This document shows, piece after piece, positions 33,466 to 43,366 of a DNA stretch of 64,000 nt. The notes under the pieces were generated by a model. The model ran no database searches and had not been told where the DNA came from. It saw only the letters and a program-made list of their open reading frames with translations. The DNA comes from Mucilaginibacter sp. OK283. Lineage in GTDB: Bacteria > Bacteroidota > Bacteroidia > Sphingobacteriales > Sphingobacteriaceae. Positions within the stretch are counted from its first letter, which is position 1. Each line of letters starts with the position of its first letter. The stretch covers positions 1 to 64,000 of the forward strand of contig NZ_FODR01000012.1 of assembly GCF_900110415.1 (NCBI RefSeq), read 5' to 3'. Made by a program: the position numbers and the translations under genes.

Positions 33466-33595
33466 GGTAAAAGGATAAAGGCAAAAGATAAAAGGCCTTT
33501 GGAAAAGGAATCAATGTTTATCAACCTTTTATTTTTTTGGTGCGGAATTTATATTTGCTAACCGCGACTAAACCTTTCGCCTCTATCCTTTTACC
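33466..33595. repeat. Inverted repeat pair, family F2
   Basis: A 22-bp word beginning GGTAAAAGGATAAAGG (33466-33487) is inverted at 33574-33595 with two mismatches and 86 bases between. It fills the gap between the DUF5686 gene and trhO and gives the -33 box of the trhO promoter. Confidence 0.7.
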
Positions 33596-33619
33596 TTTCG
33601 CCTCAAAAGTCTATCTTTG
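33589..33619 (+). promoter_or_regulatory. Predicted promoter of trhO
   Basis: TTTT (33589-33592), 19 bases, TATCTTTG (33612-33619). The -7 box is exact. The -33 box has one mismatch and lies in the right arm of the F2 repeat. The predicted leader is about 34 bases. Confidence 0.5.
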
Positions 33620-33658
33620 CACCTCATTTAACACTGTTTACAGCAGTATCAATGGATT

Positions 33659-34621
33659 ATGGCAATATATAATACACTACTGTACTATTGTTATTCAACA
33701 ATAGCCGATGCGGAGCAATTTGCTGCCGATCATTTAAAATTTTGTAAAAGCCTGGGGTTAACCGGCCGAATCATTGTGGCCGAAGAAGGGCTTAACGGTA
33801 CCGTATCCGGCACCGCCGAAGCTTGCAAAACCTATATGGATACCGTACACGCAGATGAGCGTTTTGCGGGCATCGATTTTAAGGTTGATGAAGTTACTGA
33901 GCCCTCATTTGTAAAAATGCACTGCCGCTACAAAGCCGAGATCGTTTACTCGGGCCTGCGCGACCCTAACGTCATCAACCCGCAGCAACAAACGGGCAAG
34001 CACCTGGAGCCAAAAGAATTTATGGCGATGAAAGACCGTGATGATGTGGTTGTTTTGGATGTACGGTCAAACTACGAACATTCGTTAGGTAAATTCAAAA
34101 ATGCAGTAACACTTGATATCGAAAACTTCAGGGATTTCCCGGCCATGATTAACGAACTGGCCAAATACAAAGATAAAAAGATCCTGACCTATTGCACTGG
34201 CGGCATTAAATGCGAAAAAGCATCGGCACTGTTGCTGCACGAAGGCTTCCCCGAAGTTTACCAGCTACATGGGGGTATCATTAAATATGGTAAAGAAGCT
34301 GGCGGCCAGGATTTTGAGGGCAAATGCTATGTATTTGATAACCGCCTTTCAGTTGATGTAAACAGCGTGAACCCGGTAGTAATATCAACCTGCCGCAATT
34401 GTGGTACAATCACCCCAAAAATGATCAATTGTGCCAACCCCGAGTGCAACGAACATTTTACCCAGTGCGATGAATGTGGTACCAACCTGGAAGGTTGCTG
34501 CAGCGAAGCCTGCCAAAGCCATCCGCGCAAAAGGGTTTATGACGGCACAGGCTACTATGTAAAAGTACCCCAGCCGGTAAATACTAGGAAAAGAAATAAC
34601 CTGCAACTGGCAGATCAATAA
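33659..34621 (+). CDS. trhO: Oxygen-dependent tRNA uridine(34) hydroxylase (rhodanese family)
   Basis: A 320-residue TrhO/YceA protein that hydroxylates U34 of some tRNAs on the way to (m)cmo5U. An N-terminal acylphosphatase-like/UPF0176 domain (about 1-95, with EEGLNGTVSG) is followed by a rhodanese domain (about 115-215) with the active-site loop YCTGGIKCEKAS (Cys179, Cys185). A cysteine-rich tail (CRNCGTITP, CANPECNEHFTQCDECG, CCSEAC) probably binds zinc. Length and the tail match the longer TrhO form of Bacteroidota. It is monocistronic, with a promoter and a strong terminator. Confidence 0.93.
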   Translation: MAIYNTLLYYCYSTIADAEQFAADHLKFCKSLGLTGRIIVAEEGLNGTVSGTAEACKTYMDTVHADERFAGIDFKVDEVTEPSFVKMHCRYKAEIVYSGLRDPNVINPQQQTGKHLEPKEFMAMKDRDDVVVLDVRSNYEHSLGKFKNAVTLDIENFRDFPAMINELAKYKDKKILTYCTGGIKCEKASALLLHEGFPEVYQLHGGIIKYGKEAGGQDFEGKCYVFDNRLSVDVNSVNPVVISTCRNCGTITPKMINCANPECNEHFTQCDECGTNLEGCCSEACQSHPRKRVYDGTGYYVKVPQPVNTRKRNNLQLADQ

Positions 34622-34622
34622 C

Positions 34623-34655
34623 AAAAAGCCTACCCCCGACCGGTAGGCTTTTTTA
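34623..34655 (+). terminator. Terminator of trhO
   Basis: AAAAAGCCTACC (34623-34634) and GGTAGGCTTTTT (34642-34653) form a perfect 12-bp stem with a 7-base loop and a T run. Confidence 0.9.
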
Positions 34656-34725
34656 TTTCTGCAACTCAACCCTTAATTTCGTAAAATTGGTTTGTCTTGC
34701 ATACCGATGCCATTTTTTATAACCC

Positions 34726-37620
34726 ATGCGTAAATCGTCACCGATTATTTTCCTGTTGTTTTGTATTACTTCCCTGCTTGCGCGCGCGGTGGATATCAAA
34801 AGCGTAGGTGTGCCTTATGTACAAAATTACACCAAGGCCATGTACCAGTCTGGCAATCAAAACTGGAGCATTACGCGCGATGAACATGGCATTATGTATT
34901 TTGGCAATGCCCAGGGTTTACTTGCCTTTGATGGTAAATACTGGCAGCAACATCATATGCCCAACAGCTTAATCGTTCGTTCGGTATCGGCCGATGGCAA
35001 AGGCAAAATTTACGTTGGGGCATATGGCGAATTTGGTTACTGGGCCGATGATAACAAGGGCGTTTTAAAATACAACTCGCTGGTAAACCTGGTCCCGGCA
35101 AAGTATAAACCCATAAATGAAGAAATCTGGAAGATATATATTGATGGCGGGCGCATCATTTTCCAGTCATTCGGGTCGATATACATTTATTCCAACGGAA
35201 AAATGAATGTCATAAAAACACCAAACCCGTACCTGTTTATGTTTAAAGCGGGTAACCGCTTTTTTATCGAAAAGGTTTCGGTTGGGCTGTTTGAGCTTAA
35301 GGATAACAAGCTGGTTTTTGTACCCGGCAGCAATATTTTAGGGCCAAGCGGCGTGTTATCGATGCTGCCGTTCCAAAAAAACAAATTCATCATTGGCACA
35401 GCCCAAAATGGCTTGTTTATTTACGATGGCCAAACCATAAAACCGTGGGCAAACCAGGCTAACGATTTTTTAAAAACTTACCAGCTTAATAACGGCGCAC
35501 TCATAGCCGGCAAATACGTGGCCTACGGTACCATATTAAATGGTGTAGTGGTTATTGATACCGCAGGTAACCTTATTCAGCATATTAACAAGGCAAGTGG
35601 CTTGCAAAACAATACCGTTTTAAGTTTATATACCGACAGCGAACAAAACCTTTGGGCGGGGCTTGACAACGGCATCGACCGCATCGAGGTTAACTCGCCA
35701 TTGTACTTTTACTTTGATAAAACAGGCAAATTTGGCACCGTTTACTCCAGTATCATTTTTGATAATAAGATTTACCTGGGTACAAACCAGGGGCTTTTTT
35801 ACAGCGATTGGGTTCCCGAAAACAACAACAAGCTTTTCCAGTCGTTTGATTTTAAACTTATCCCCGGCTCGCAAGGCCAGGTTTGGGAACTTACACTGCA
35901 GGATGGGCGCCTGCTTTGCGGCCATAACGATGGCACCTACCAGGTAAACGGCAGTACCATAACCAAAATATCCACTATAACCGGCGGCTGGACAACCAAA
36001 AAATTTGGCGCTGATAAACTCATCCAGGGAAACTATACAGGCCTGGCAATTTTGAGAAAAGATGTATTGGGCAACTGGATATTTGACCATAAAGTAGAAG
36101 GTTTTGGCGAGCCATCCCGTTATGTTGAACAGGATAGCAAAGGACAAATTTGGGTAAGCCATGCTTACAAAGGCATTTATAAACTAACCTTAAGCGCCGA
36201 CCTGAAAAAGGTAACTTCAAAGGTATATTACGATAGCCGGTATGGCCTGCCCGGCAGCTACAATGTAAATGTGTTTGACCTTGATAACCGGGTGGTGTTT
36301 ACTTCCGATTCGGGTTTTTATGTTTACGATGATATTACCGATCGCTTTTTTAAATACACGCAGCTTAATAAAAAGCTGGGCACATTTGCCACCTCAAGCA
36401 AAATCATCAAAGCCATAGGTAAAAAATACTGGTTTATAAACCAGGGCCGTGTAGCCCTGGCCGACTTTTCGGTGCCGGGCAAGTTGAGTATTGATACCAA
36501 CCGTTTCAGCATTCTTAACGGGCAAATGGTGCAGCACTATGAAACTATTAACCGTATTAATGCGTCAACTTACCTTATTAGTATTGATGATGGTTTCGTT
36601 ATCCTCAACGATGAGGATGCCTTACTCCCCAACAAAATCAGCATTCCGCAGGTACTCATACGCCAGGTTGAAAACATTACCGACAAGGTTTATATAATAA
36701 GCGAAGGTGGCAGTAGCCTTAACGACATAGAAATACCTTATGCCCAAAACAACATTCGCATTTCCTACTCACTACCGTATTATAAACAGGCTAAAATAAA
36801 ATTTCAATATTACCTGGAAGGCTACTCGCGCCAATGGAGCGACTGGACACAGCAGAGCCAGAAAGAGTTTACCAACCTTGATCAGGGCACCTACCATTTT
36901 AAGGTACGCGCTAAAATAAACGATCAGAATGTATCGTCAATCACCTCATTAACCTTCATTATTTTGCCGCCGTGGTATGCCGGCAAACCTGCCATGCTGT
37001 TTTATGCTTTGTTGCTGTTATTGTTTTATTACCTGGTGAGGTACTATTACCGCCTGAAACTAAAACGCCACCAGTTGCACATTCACGAAAAGTTGCAACG
37101 CGAAAAGGAAGAGTTTTTAAAACAAGAGGCCATTGCGAACGAGCAGCATATCATCAGCATAAAAAACGAACAGCTACAGGCAGATCTGGCAAGCAAAAGC
37201 CGGGAGTTGGCCAATTCGGCCATGAACCTGGTTTACAAAAACGAATTGCTGCAAAAAATCAGCGAAGAAATACTACACCTCAAAGACAGCTCGGGCAAAA
37301 AACTGGCCGACGACCAGCTGCGGCGCATTCAAAAGGTTATCGACGAAGGCATGAATGACGAGCGCGACTGGAACATTTTTGAAAAAAGTTTTAACGAAGC
37401 CCACGAAAACTTTTTCAAAAAATTAAAATCAGACCATCCCGACCTGGTGCCAAACGATCTTAAACTTTGCGCCTACCTGCGCATGAATATGAGTAGTAAG
37501 GAAATGGCTTCCCTTTTAAACATCTCGCTGCGTGGCGTCGAAATAAGGCGCTACCGCCTGCGTAAAAAGCTCAACCTGGAGCATGATAAAAACCTGGTGG
37601 AGTTTCTCATCGAACTATAA
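34726..37620 (+). CDS. One-protein sensor-regulator: beta-propeller, Y_Y_Y, transmembrane helix and HTH
   Basis: A 964-residue inner-membrane regulator. The signal peptide (about 1-21) precedes a two-propeller sensor region (about 30-650) of Reg_prop-like blades (SITRDEHGIMYFGNAQGLLAFDG, DSEQNLWAGLDNGIDRIE). A Y_Y_Y domain (about 680-745, EGYSRQWSDW) and one transmembrane helix (about 755-770) follow. The cytoplasmic part is a coiled coil and a C-terminal LuxR/GerE-like HTH (LCAYLRMNMSSKEMASLLNIS, VEIRRYRLRKKLNL). No kinase or receiver domain is present, so the signal must reach the HTH directly. It lies just upstream of susC on the same strand and is the likely regulator of that locus. Confidence 0.9.
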   Translation: MRKSSPIIFLLFCITSLLARAVDIKSVGVPYVQNYTKAMYQSGNQNWSITRDEHGIMYFGNAQGLLAFDGKYWQQHHMPNSLIVRSVSADGKGKIYVGAYGEFGYWADDNKGVLKYNSLVNLVPAKYKPINEEIWKIYIDGGRIIFQSFGSIYIYSNGKMNVIKTPNPYLFMFKAGNRFFIEKVSVGLFELKDNKLVFVPGSNILGPSGVLSMLPFQKNKFIIGTAQNGLFIYDGQTIKPWANQANDFLKTYQLNNGALIAGKYVAYGTILNGVVVIDTAGNLIQHINKASGLQNNTVLSLYTDSEQNLWAGLDNGIDRIEVNSPLYFYFDKTGKFGTVYSSIIFDNKIYLGTNQGLFYSDWVPENNNKLFQSFDFKLIPGSQGQVWELTLQDGRLLCGHNDGTYQVNGSTITKISTITGGWTTKKFGADKLIQGNYTGLAILRKDVLGNWIFDHKVEGFGEPSRYVEQDSKGQIWVSHAYKGIYKLTLSADLKKVTSKVYYDSRYGLPGSYNVNVFDLDNRVVFTSDSGFYVYDDITDRFFKYTQLNKKLGTFATSSKIIKAIGKKYWFINQGRVALADFSVPGKLSIDTNRFSILNGQMVQHYETINRINASTYLISIDDGFVILNDEDALLPNKISIPQVLIRQVENITDKVYIISEGGSSLNDIEIPYAQNNIRISYSLPYYKQAKIKFQYYLEGYSRQWSDWTQQSQKEFTNLDQGTYHFKVRAKINDQNVSSITSLTFIILPPWYAGKPAMLFYALLLLLFYYLVRYYYRLKLKRHQLHIHEKLQREKEEFLKQEAIANEQHIISIKNEQLQADLASKSRELANSAMNLVYKNELLQKISEEILHLKDSSGKKLADDQLRRIQKVIDEGMNDERDWNIFEKSFNEAHENFFKKLKSDHPDLVPNDLKLCAYLRMNMSSKEMASLLNISLRGVEIRRYRLRKKLNLEHDKNLVEFLIEL

Positions 37621-37798
37621 TACTACATCATTACCTCTCATAACCATTTATAAAACCGATTTACCACACACCCCGGTTGTAGTATGTATGCTATACGAAA
37701 CCCCGGTTTAATAACCTGATTATCAAATAAATAAAATAACACCACACAAACTTTGTGAAAGTATGTTAAGGTTGATGTATTAATGTTGAGTTAATTTT

Positions 37799-37830
37799 TT
37801 TGACTAACTGGCATTATCTATACAGCTTTG
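37799..37830 (+). promoter_or_regulatory. Predicted promoter of the SusC operon
   Basis: TTTG (37799-37802), 20 bases, CAGCTTTG (37823-37830): the -33 box is exact and the -7 box has one mismatch (C for T), which is common in activator-dependent promoters. The predicted leader is about 40 bases. No inverted repeat is obvious here for the adjacent regulator. Confidence 0.55.
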
Positions 37831-37879
37831 TACACTAATAAACCAATTATTTCTAATCCGTTTTTATTTATTAACCACT

Positions 37880-40800
37880 ATGAAAAGAATTTTTACTATT
37901 TCAGGGTTGATGCTATTGTTTCTTTTTTCCATAGACGCCGCGTTTGCACAAAACGTTACAGTTAAAGGAAAAGTTACTGATGCCACCACCGGCGAAAGCC
38001 TGATAGGCGTATCGGTGCAAGTAAAGGGAACCAATACAGGCACCCAAACAGACGTTAATGGTACATTTACTATTAACGCTACCGGTACAGCAACTTTAAC
38101 ATTTGCTTATATAGGTTACGCCCCCCAGGCTGTATTGGTAGGCAGCCAAACCACTATCAACGTAGCATTAAAGGCTCAGGCTAATGAGTTGGCCCAGGTA
38201 GTTGTAGTGGGCTATGGTACTCAGCGCAAGCTTGATGTTACGGGGTCGGTAGCAACCGTTAAAGGTGCAGAGATATCTAAACAGGCATCAACCAACGCGC
38301 TTAGCGGCTTACAAGGTAAAGTAGCAGGCGTACAGGTTACCAACGGAGGTTCGCCGGGAGCTTCGCCATCTATCACCATTCGTGGTTTGGGTACAGTGTA
38401 TGGAAATGTTAGCCCGCTATATGTTGTTGATGGCGTTTGGTACAGCGATATCAGCTTTTTAAATCCGCAGGATATAGAAAGCGTAAGTATCCTTAAAGAT
38501 GCATCAAGTACAGCCATTTACGGTATCCGTGCTGCAAACGGCGTTATTTTAATTGGCACTAAAAGAGGCGTAAAAGGCAAGCCGGTTATTAACTATAATG
38601 GTTATGCTGGCTGGCAATCTGTTACCAACCAGGTAAAAATGGCCAATGCTACCGAGTATGCTACCGCAATCAATGAACTTTATACTTCTAATAACCAATC
38701 GCCATTAATATTCAGCAACCCTTCAAGCTACGGAAAAGGGACAGATTGGTACGGACTGGTATTGCGCGATGCCTTTGTAACAAGCCACCAGGTTTCATTA
38801 AGCGGCGGTACAGATAAATATACCTACAACTATTCATTCGGTTATCTGGATCAGGATGGTATTGCAAAAACTAACAACTACCAGCGCTTTAATGTAAAAC
38901 TCTCAAACGATTTTAAGCCTACTAAAGCTTTAAAATTTGGTTATACAGCAAACGGCCTGTTAGGCAAATCAAAAGACGTTAACGGCAGCATTTTCCACCA
39001 GTTATTTGGCGCAGCGCCAACTTTGCCGGTGCGATACGCTGATGGTAACTACGGCGATCCTAATGATTACCACACTGGCGATGGCAACAATTATAACCCT
39101 CAAGCCACCCTTGACTTTACCAATCAAAGGTCAAAAAACCTGCGCTTCACATACAATGGCTACGGTGAGGTTAATTTTCTGAAAAACTTTAAATTCAGAA
39201 CAAGCTTTGGTGGAGATATTGGTCAGGCCGAATCAAGGGGATATACCCCAATTTACCAGGCTACTCTTGCGCAAAAAAGCCTGGTATCAAACCTCGACGT
39301 AAACCATACTGAAACCCGCAACTGGATTTGGGAAAATACGTTAACCTACGATGTTAAAATAAAAGATCATAAAATTACAGCTCTGTTGGGTTACAGCGCG
39401 CAAAACAACCGCGATAAACAGCTGGATGCCCACGCGCAGGGCGTACCTTATGCCAGCAGCGGTAACCAACACAACTCGTTCCCCGATACTGCAAAAGTTA
39501 CTTACTATGCAACTCCGGGGTCACAGGTGCACACAAGGGCCTTATCGCAATTTGCAAGAGCTAATTACTCGTTTAAAGACAAATACCTGTTAAATGCTTC
39601 AATCCGTAGGGATGGTGCTTCGCAGTTTTATGGCGACCATACTTTTGGCTACTTCCCATCGGTAGGCGCGGGATGGGTAATTACCAACGAAGGCTTTATG
39701 AAAGATCAGAAGTTGTTTAGCAATCTGAAACTTCGCGGAAGCTGGGGTAAAGTTGGTAACTCAGTGGTACCCATTAACCCATCTATCCAGGTTGTATCTT
39801 CAGATCCCTACCTTACCGCCATTTTCGGTAATCCGCAAACAGCATATCCGGGGGCAAGCATTAACAGCCTTGTACCACCAACCATTGTTTGGGAAAAAGC
39901 CGTTGCTACCGACTTTGGTTTAGAAGGTGGTTTTTTAGATAATAGATTAACATTTGAAGCCGATTATTATAATCGCGAAACCCAGGACGCCATATTTGCT
40001 ATACCAATTGCAGGTTCATTGGGTACCAATAACAGCAGTTTGATTGGTAACCAGGCCAGTATCCGCAACCGTGGTACGGAGTTTTTAATAAGCTGGAAAG
40101 ATCAGGCTACAAAAGATTTCTCGTATAGCATCAGCGCAAACCTTGGTATCAATAACAACAAAGTACTAAGTGTACTAAGCGGTGCCAACCCAATTTATGA
40201 TGGTGGCGCAGGCATTGCCAATGGCGCTTTGGCAACCCGTACCGTGGTAGGCGAGCCTATTGGCGAGTTTTACGGGTACAAAGTGACCGGAATTTTCCAG
40301 ACACCTGCCGAAGTAGCTGCATCAAAACAAACCAGTGCCCAACCAGGCGACTTTATTTACCAGGATACCAATAAAGACGGTATACTTGACAGCCGCGACC
40401 GCGTAGTGTTAGGAAGCCCGCTGCCTAAATACAACTACGGCATTAACACCTCATTTACCTACAAAAGTTTCGACCTGGCTTTAGATTTCCAGGGCGTAGC
40501 CGATGTCAGTGTTTACAATGCCAATATTGCTTACCGATTTGGTAACGAAAACTTTACCAAAGACTTTTATGACCATCGCTGGCATGGGGCAGGTACCTCA
40601 AATACCTATCCATCGGTAAACGTGGGCTCAACCGCCAATGCCGCGCCAAACTCTTTTTATGTTGAAAGCGGCGCCTATTTTAGGATGCGTAACGCGCAGT
40701 TGGGCTATACCCTGCCATCTGTGTTGTCAAAAAAATGGGGGCTCTCCAAAATACGGTTGTATGCCAATGCGCAAAACGCGCTCAACTTTTTCGGCTATAA

Positions 40801-40906
40801 AGGATTTACGCCCGAGGTTGGCGGCAGCGTAGGCAGTATGGGTATCGACGCCAGCGTATATCCTTTATATGCAACTTATAATTTTGGTGTTAACGTTACT
40901 TTTTAA
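37880..40906 (+). CDS. SusC/RagA-family TonB-dependent transporter
   Basis: A 1008-residue outer-membrane importer that works with the SusD-like lipoprotein as a lidded pair to take up oligosaccharides. A signal peptide (ending AFAQ) leads into a CarboxypepD_reg domain (about 27-105: VTVKGKVTDATTGESLIGVSVQVKG is its start) and the TonB-box-like ELAQVVVVGYGTQ. The plug (about 115-225) and a barrel of about 22 strands follow, ending in an aromatic-rich last strand (YNFGVNVTF). The length is typical. There is no STN domain, so it is not set to signal to an anti-sigma factor. The SusD gene follows after 11 bases. Confidence 0.96.
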   Translation: MKRIFTISGLMLLFLFSIDAAFAQNVTVKGKVTDATTGESLIGVSVQVKGTNTGTQTDVNGTFTINATGTATLTFAYIGYAPQAVLVGSQTTINVALKAQANELAQVVVVGYGTQRKLDVTGSVATVKGAEISKQASTNALSGLQGKVAGVQVTNGGSPGASPSITIRGLGTVYGNVSPLYVVDGVWYSDISFLNPQDIESVSILKDASSTAIYGIRAANGVILIGTKRGVKGKPVINYNGYAGWQSVTNQVKMANATEYATAINELYTSNNQSPLIFSNPSSYGKGTDWYGLVLRDAFVTSHQVSLSGGTDKYTYNYSFGYLDQDGIAKTNNYQRFNVKLSNDFKPTKALKFGYTANGLLGKSKDVNGSIFHQLFGAAPTLPVRYADGNYGDPNDYHTGDGNNYNPQATLDFTNQRSKNLRFTYNGYGEVNFLKNFKFRTSFGGDIGQAESRGYTPIYQATLAQKSLVSNLDVNHTETRNWIWENTLTYDVKIKDHKITALLGYSAQNNRDKQLDAHAQGVPYASSGNQHNSFPDTAKVTYYATPGSQVHTRALSQFARANYSFKDKYLLNASIRRDGASQFYGDHTFGYFPSVGAGWVITNEGFMKDQKLFSNLKLRGSWGKVGNSVVPINPSIQVVSSDPYLTAIFGNPQTAYPGASINSLVPPTIVWEKAVATDFGLEGGFLDNRLTFEADYYNRETQDAIFAIPIAGSLGTNNSSLIGNQASIRNRGTEFLISWKDQATKDFSYSISANLGINNNKVLSVLSGANPIYDGGAGIANGALATRTVVGEPIGEFYGYKVTGIFQTPAEVAASKQTSAQPGDFIYQDTNKDGILDSRDRVVLGSPLPKYNYGINTSFTYKSFDLALDFQGVADVSVYNANIAYRFGNENFTKDFYDHRWHGAGTSNTYPSVNVGSTANAAPNSFYVESGAYFRMRNAQLGYTLPSVLSKKWGLSKIRLYANAQNALNFFGYKGFTPEVGGSVGSMGIDASVYPLYATYNFGVNVTF

Positions 40907-40917
40907 TCAATATAAAG

Positions 40918-42402
40918 ATGAAGAACAGTAAAAAAACTTTATTGCAAAAAGCCTTTATATTAGGTTTTATTGCACTTGCTATAGCATTCCAAGGCTGTAA
41001 AAAAAGCTTTCTGAATGTCGATCCTGCCCAAAATACCGCGGCAACACAATTTTTTAAAACACAGGATGACGCCACAAAGGCGGTAAGTGCCATGTATGCC
41101 AACATGCATGAGTATAATAACATCGCGTTCCCGCCAATCGCTATCGAAAGCATGGGATCTGACGATGCGGAAAAAGGCAGCAGCGCTACCGATGCTACCT
41201 TCATGAACAGCTACCATAACTTTACCGTTACCGCTGGTGAAGGCCAGCTGCAAGGTTTCTGGAAAGGACAATATGCTACCATTAATCTTGCCAACCAGGT
41301 GTTAACCAATGTACCAGGTATCACCATGGATGATGCGTTAAAGACAAGATACCTTGCCGAAGCAAAATTCATAAGGGCATATTGCTATTTCAGGCTGGTA
41401 AGGGCTTACGGCGATGTGCCATTACGCTTAACCCTACCCAAAAATGCTACCGAGTATAACCTGCCACGCACTCCAAAAGCACAGGTTTGGGCAGCAATTG
41501 AAACTGATTTAACTGATGCGGCTACGGCTTTACCGCAAACTTATGGTTCGGCAGATATTGGCCGCATTACCAAAGGTGCAGCATTATCTTTACATGCTAA
41601 AGTAGCCTTGTACCTTAAAAAATGGACCGATGTGGTGACCTATACCACACAGGTAATGGGTATGGGCTATTCTTTATACCCTGACTATGAGCAAATGTTC
41701 AGGACTACACACAAAAACAACCAGGAGTCTATCTTCGAGATCCAGTGTAACCTTATCCCAAATAACCCCGATGCATCAAACTCGCAATATTCGCAGGTGC
41801 AGGGTGTACGCGGTTCAACCGGTGGCGGCTGGGGATTTAACGTACCAACTGCCGACCTGGCAGCAGCTTATGAAACAGGCGACCCACGACGCGATGCAAC
41901 CATCATTTTCAGGGGCGAAACAACGCCCGAAGGTGATGTGATACCTGCTGATGGCGATAACCCACGGTACAACCAAAAATCATATGTGCCTTTTAGCCTT
42001 TATGTATCTGGTTTTAACGAGGGTTGCCAGCAAAATAAAATTGTAATACGCTATGCTGATGTATTGCTGATGAATGCCGAAGCTAATAATGAACTTGGGA
42101 ATTCGGCTGCCGCGTTAGGCCCACTTGAGCAGGTACGTGCCAGGGCAAGGGGCAGTAATGCCGCTATACTGCCTAAAGTAACTACTACAGATCAGGGTGC
42201 TTTGCGCATCGCGATTTACAACGAACGCAGGGTTGAATTTGCGATGGAGTTTGACCGTTATTTTGATGTTATACGCCAGGGGCGTGGTACGGCCGTATTT
42301 GGATCGCGCGGCTGGAAAGCCGGCAAAAACGAGGTGTGGCCAATACCGCAAAACGAGATCGACATAAGTGGTGGAGCTTTAACACAAAATCCAGGTTATT
42401 AA
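40918..42402 (+). CDS. SusD/RagB-family substrate-binding lipoprotein
   Basis: A 494-residue lipoprotein (Cys in FQGCKKSFL) that forms the lid on the SusC barrel and binds glycan on the surface. The N-terminal part has the typical FLNVDPAQN start, and the TPR-like helices include TRYLAEAKFIRAYCYFRLVRAYGDVPL. The C-terminal segment (IRYADVLLMNAEANNELG, NERRVEFAMEFDRYFDVIRQG, WPIPQNEID) matches the family. The glycan-contact residues cannot be told without structure. It follows susC by 11 bases and precedes the LamG lipoprotein by 18. Confidence 0.96.
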   Translation: MKNSKKTLLQKAFILGFIALAIAFQGCKKSFLNVDPAQNTAATQFFKTQDDATKAVSAMYANMHEYNNIAFPPIAIESMGSDDAEKGSSATDATFMNSYHNFTVTAGEGQLQGFWKGQYATINLANQVLTNVPGITMDDALKTRYLAEAKFIRAYCYFRLVRAYGDVPLRLTLPKNATEYNLPRTPKAQVWAAIETDLTDAATALPQTYGSADIGRITKGAALSLHAKVALYLKKWTDVVTYTTQVMGMGYSLYPDYEQMFRTTHKNNQESIFEIQCNLIPNNPDASNSQYSQVQGVRGSTGGGWGFNVPTADLAAAYETGDPRRDATIIFRGETTPEGDVIPADGDNPRYNQKSYVPFSLYVSGFNEGCQQNKIVIRYADVLLMNAEANNELGNSAAALGPLEQVRARARGSNAAILPKVTTTDQGALRIAIYNERRVEFAMEFDRYFDVIRQGRGTAVFGSRGWKAGKNEVWPIPQNEIDISGGALTQNPGY

Positions 42403-42420
42403 TTTATCAATTCAGCAACG

Positions 42421-43296
42421 ATGAAAACATTTAAAAATACACTTAAAGCTGCGCTCTTAATGGGTGTAGCTGTAAGCTTAACCATAACAGCCTGCCATAA
42501 AGGCTTTGATCCAAAATCATACGCGCCATCTAAACCGCTACCTTCATACGGTGGTTACAGCAGCAGTAAGGACATTGAACCGGCCAGCCTGGTTGCCTAT
42601 TTTCCGTTCACCAATGGCCTGGCCGATAGTGTTTCCGGAACAACCGGGGTAGCAACAGGAACCAGTTTTGCCACCGGATTAAATGGCAAAGGCCTACAGG
42701 GCGCCGATAAATCATACGTGCTTTATGATACCCCTGCCGGCATTAAAGCGCTAACCAGTTTTACTACCAGTATTTGGGTAAAAATGCCTCAAAATACTTC
42801 GGCAGTGGGTTTAATGGATATCCAGAACAACCAAACAGGCGGTGCGGGGTTCTGGGGCAGCCTGGCCATATTTTTTGATAACGGTGGTTCCGCATCATCG
42901 GGGGTGCTTAAAGTGCATGCGTTTAACAAGGCCGGCATGTCAACCGGGGTAGATGGCTGGGAAGGCGGCTATGCCGTTGCCAACCCATGGAACACATGGA
43001 TAAACGTTACGGTTACTTTTGATGAAACAGTATCAACCATTTACGTTTATTACAACGGAACACAGGTAGGTAAAAACACGGCTGCTGGTTTTGCGCCTAT
43101 GGATTGGAGCAAAGCCGGTAAAATGGTATTTGGTACATTACAGTTTCAAACCACTCCTTCCCTTACGGCCAATACCGGCGCGCAGGATTGGGCCGGCTAT
43201 GTTACAGGAACCATGGATAACATCAGGTTTTACAGCAAAGCACTTACTGCCACACAGGTACTGGCTTTGTACAACCTTGAAAAAGCTAAAAGATAA
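42421..43296 (+). CDS. LamG / concanavalin-like surface lipoprotein
   Basis: A 291-residue lipoprotein (lipobox ITAC, then HKGFDPK). After a short Ser/Pro linker the main domain (about 55-285) is a Laminin_G_3-type jelly roll (SLVAYFPFTNGLADSVSG, FTTSIWVKM, WINVTVTFDE, YVTGTMDNIRFYSKALT). In its position after SusD it is best read as a surface glycan-binding protein, in place of SusE/SusF. LamG domains bind sugars but can also be structural, so this is inference. A hairpin with T run follows it. Confidence 0.88.
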   Translation: MKTFKNTLKAALLMGVAVSLTITACHKGFDPKSYAPSKPLPSYGGYSSSKDIEPASLVAYFPFTNGLADSVSGTTGVATGTSFATGLNGKGLQGADKSYVLYDTPAGIKALTSFTTSIWVKMPQNTSAVGLMDIQNNQTGGAGFWGSLAIFFDNGGSASSGVLKVHAFNKAGMSTGVDGWEGGYAVANPWNTWINVTVTFDETVSTIYVYYNGTQVGKNTAAGFAPMDWSKAGKMVFGTLQFQTTPSLTANTGAQDWAGYVTGTMDNIRFYSKALTATQVLALYNLEKAKR

Positions 43297-43319
43297 TAAT
43301 ACGGGTTGATTGATTTGGG

Positions 43320-43353
43320 GGTTGCCTTGCCGTTTAAGGCGGGCAACCTTTTT
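43320..43353 (+). terminator. Hairpin with T run between the LamG and GH144 genes
   Basis: GGTTGCC (43320-43326) and GGCAACC (43342-43348), then five T. It is a weak intrinsic terminator inside the operon and probably sets a lower level for the downstream GH144 genes than for the SusC/SusD/LamG trio. Confidence 0.6.
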
Positions 43354-43366
43354 AAAAAAGGCGGGA

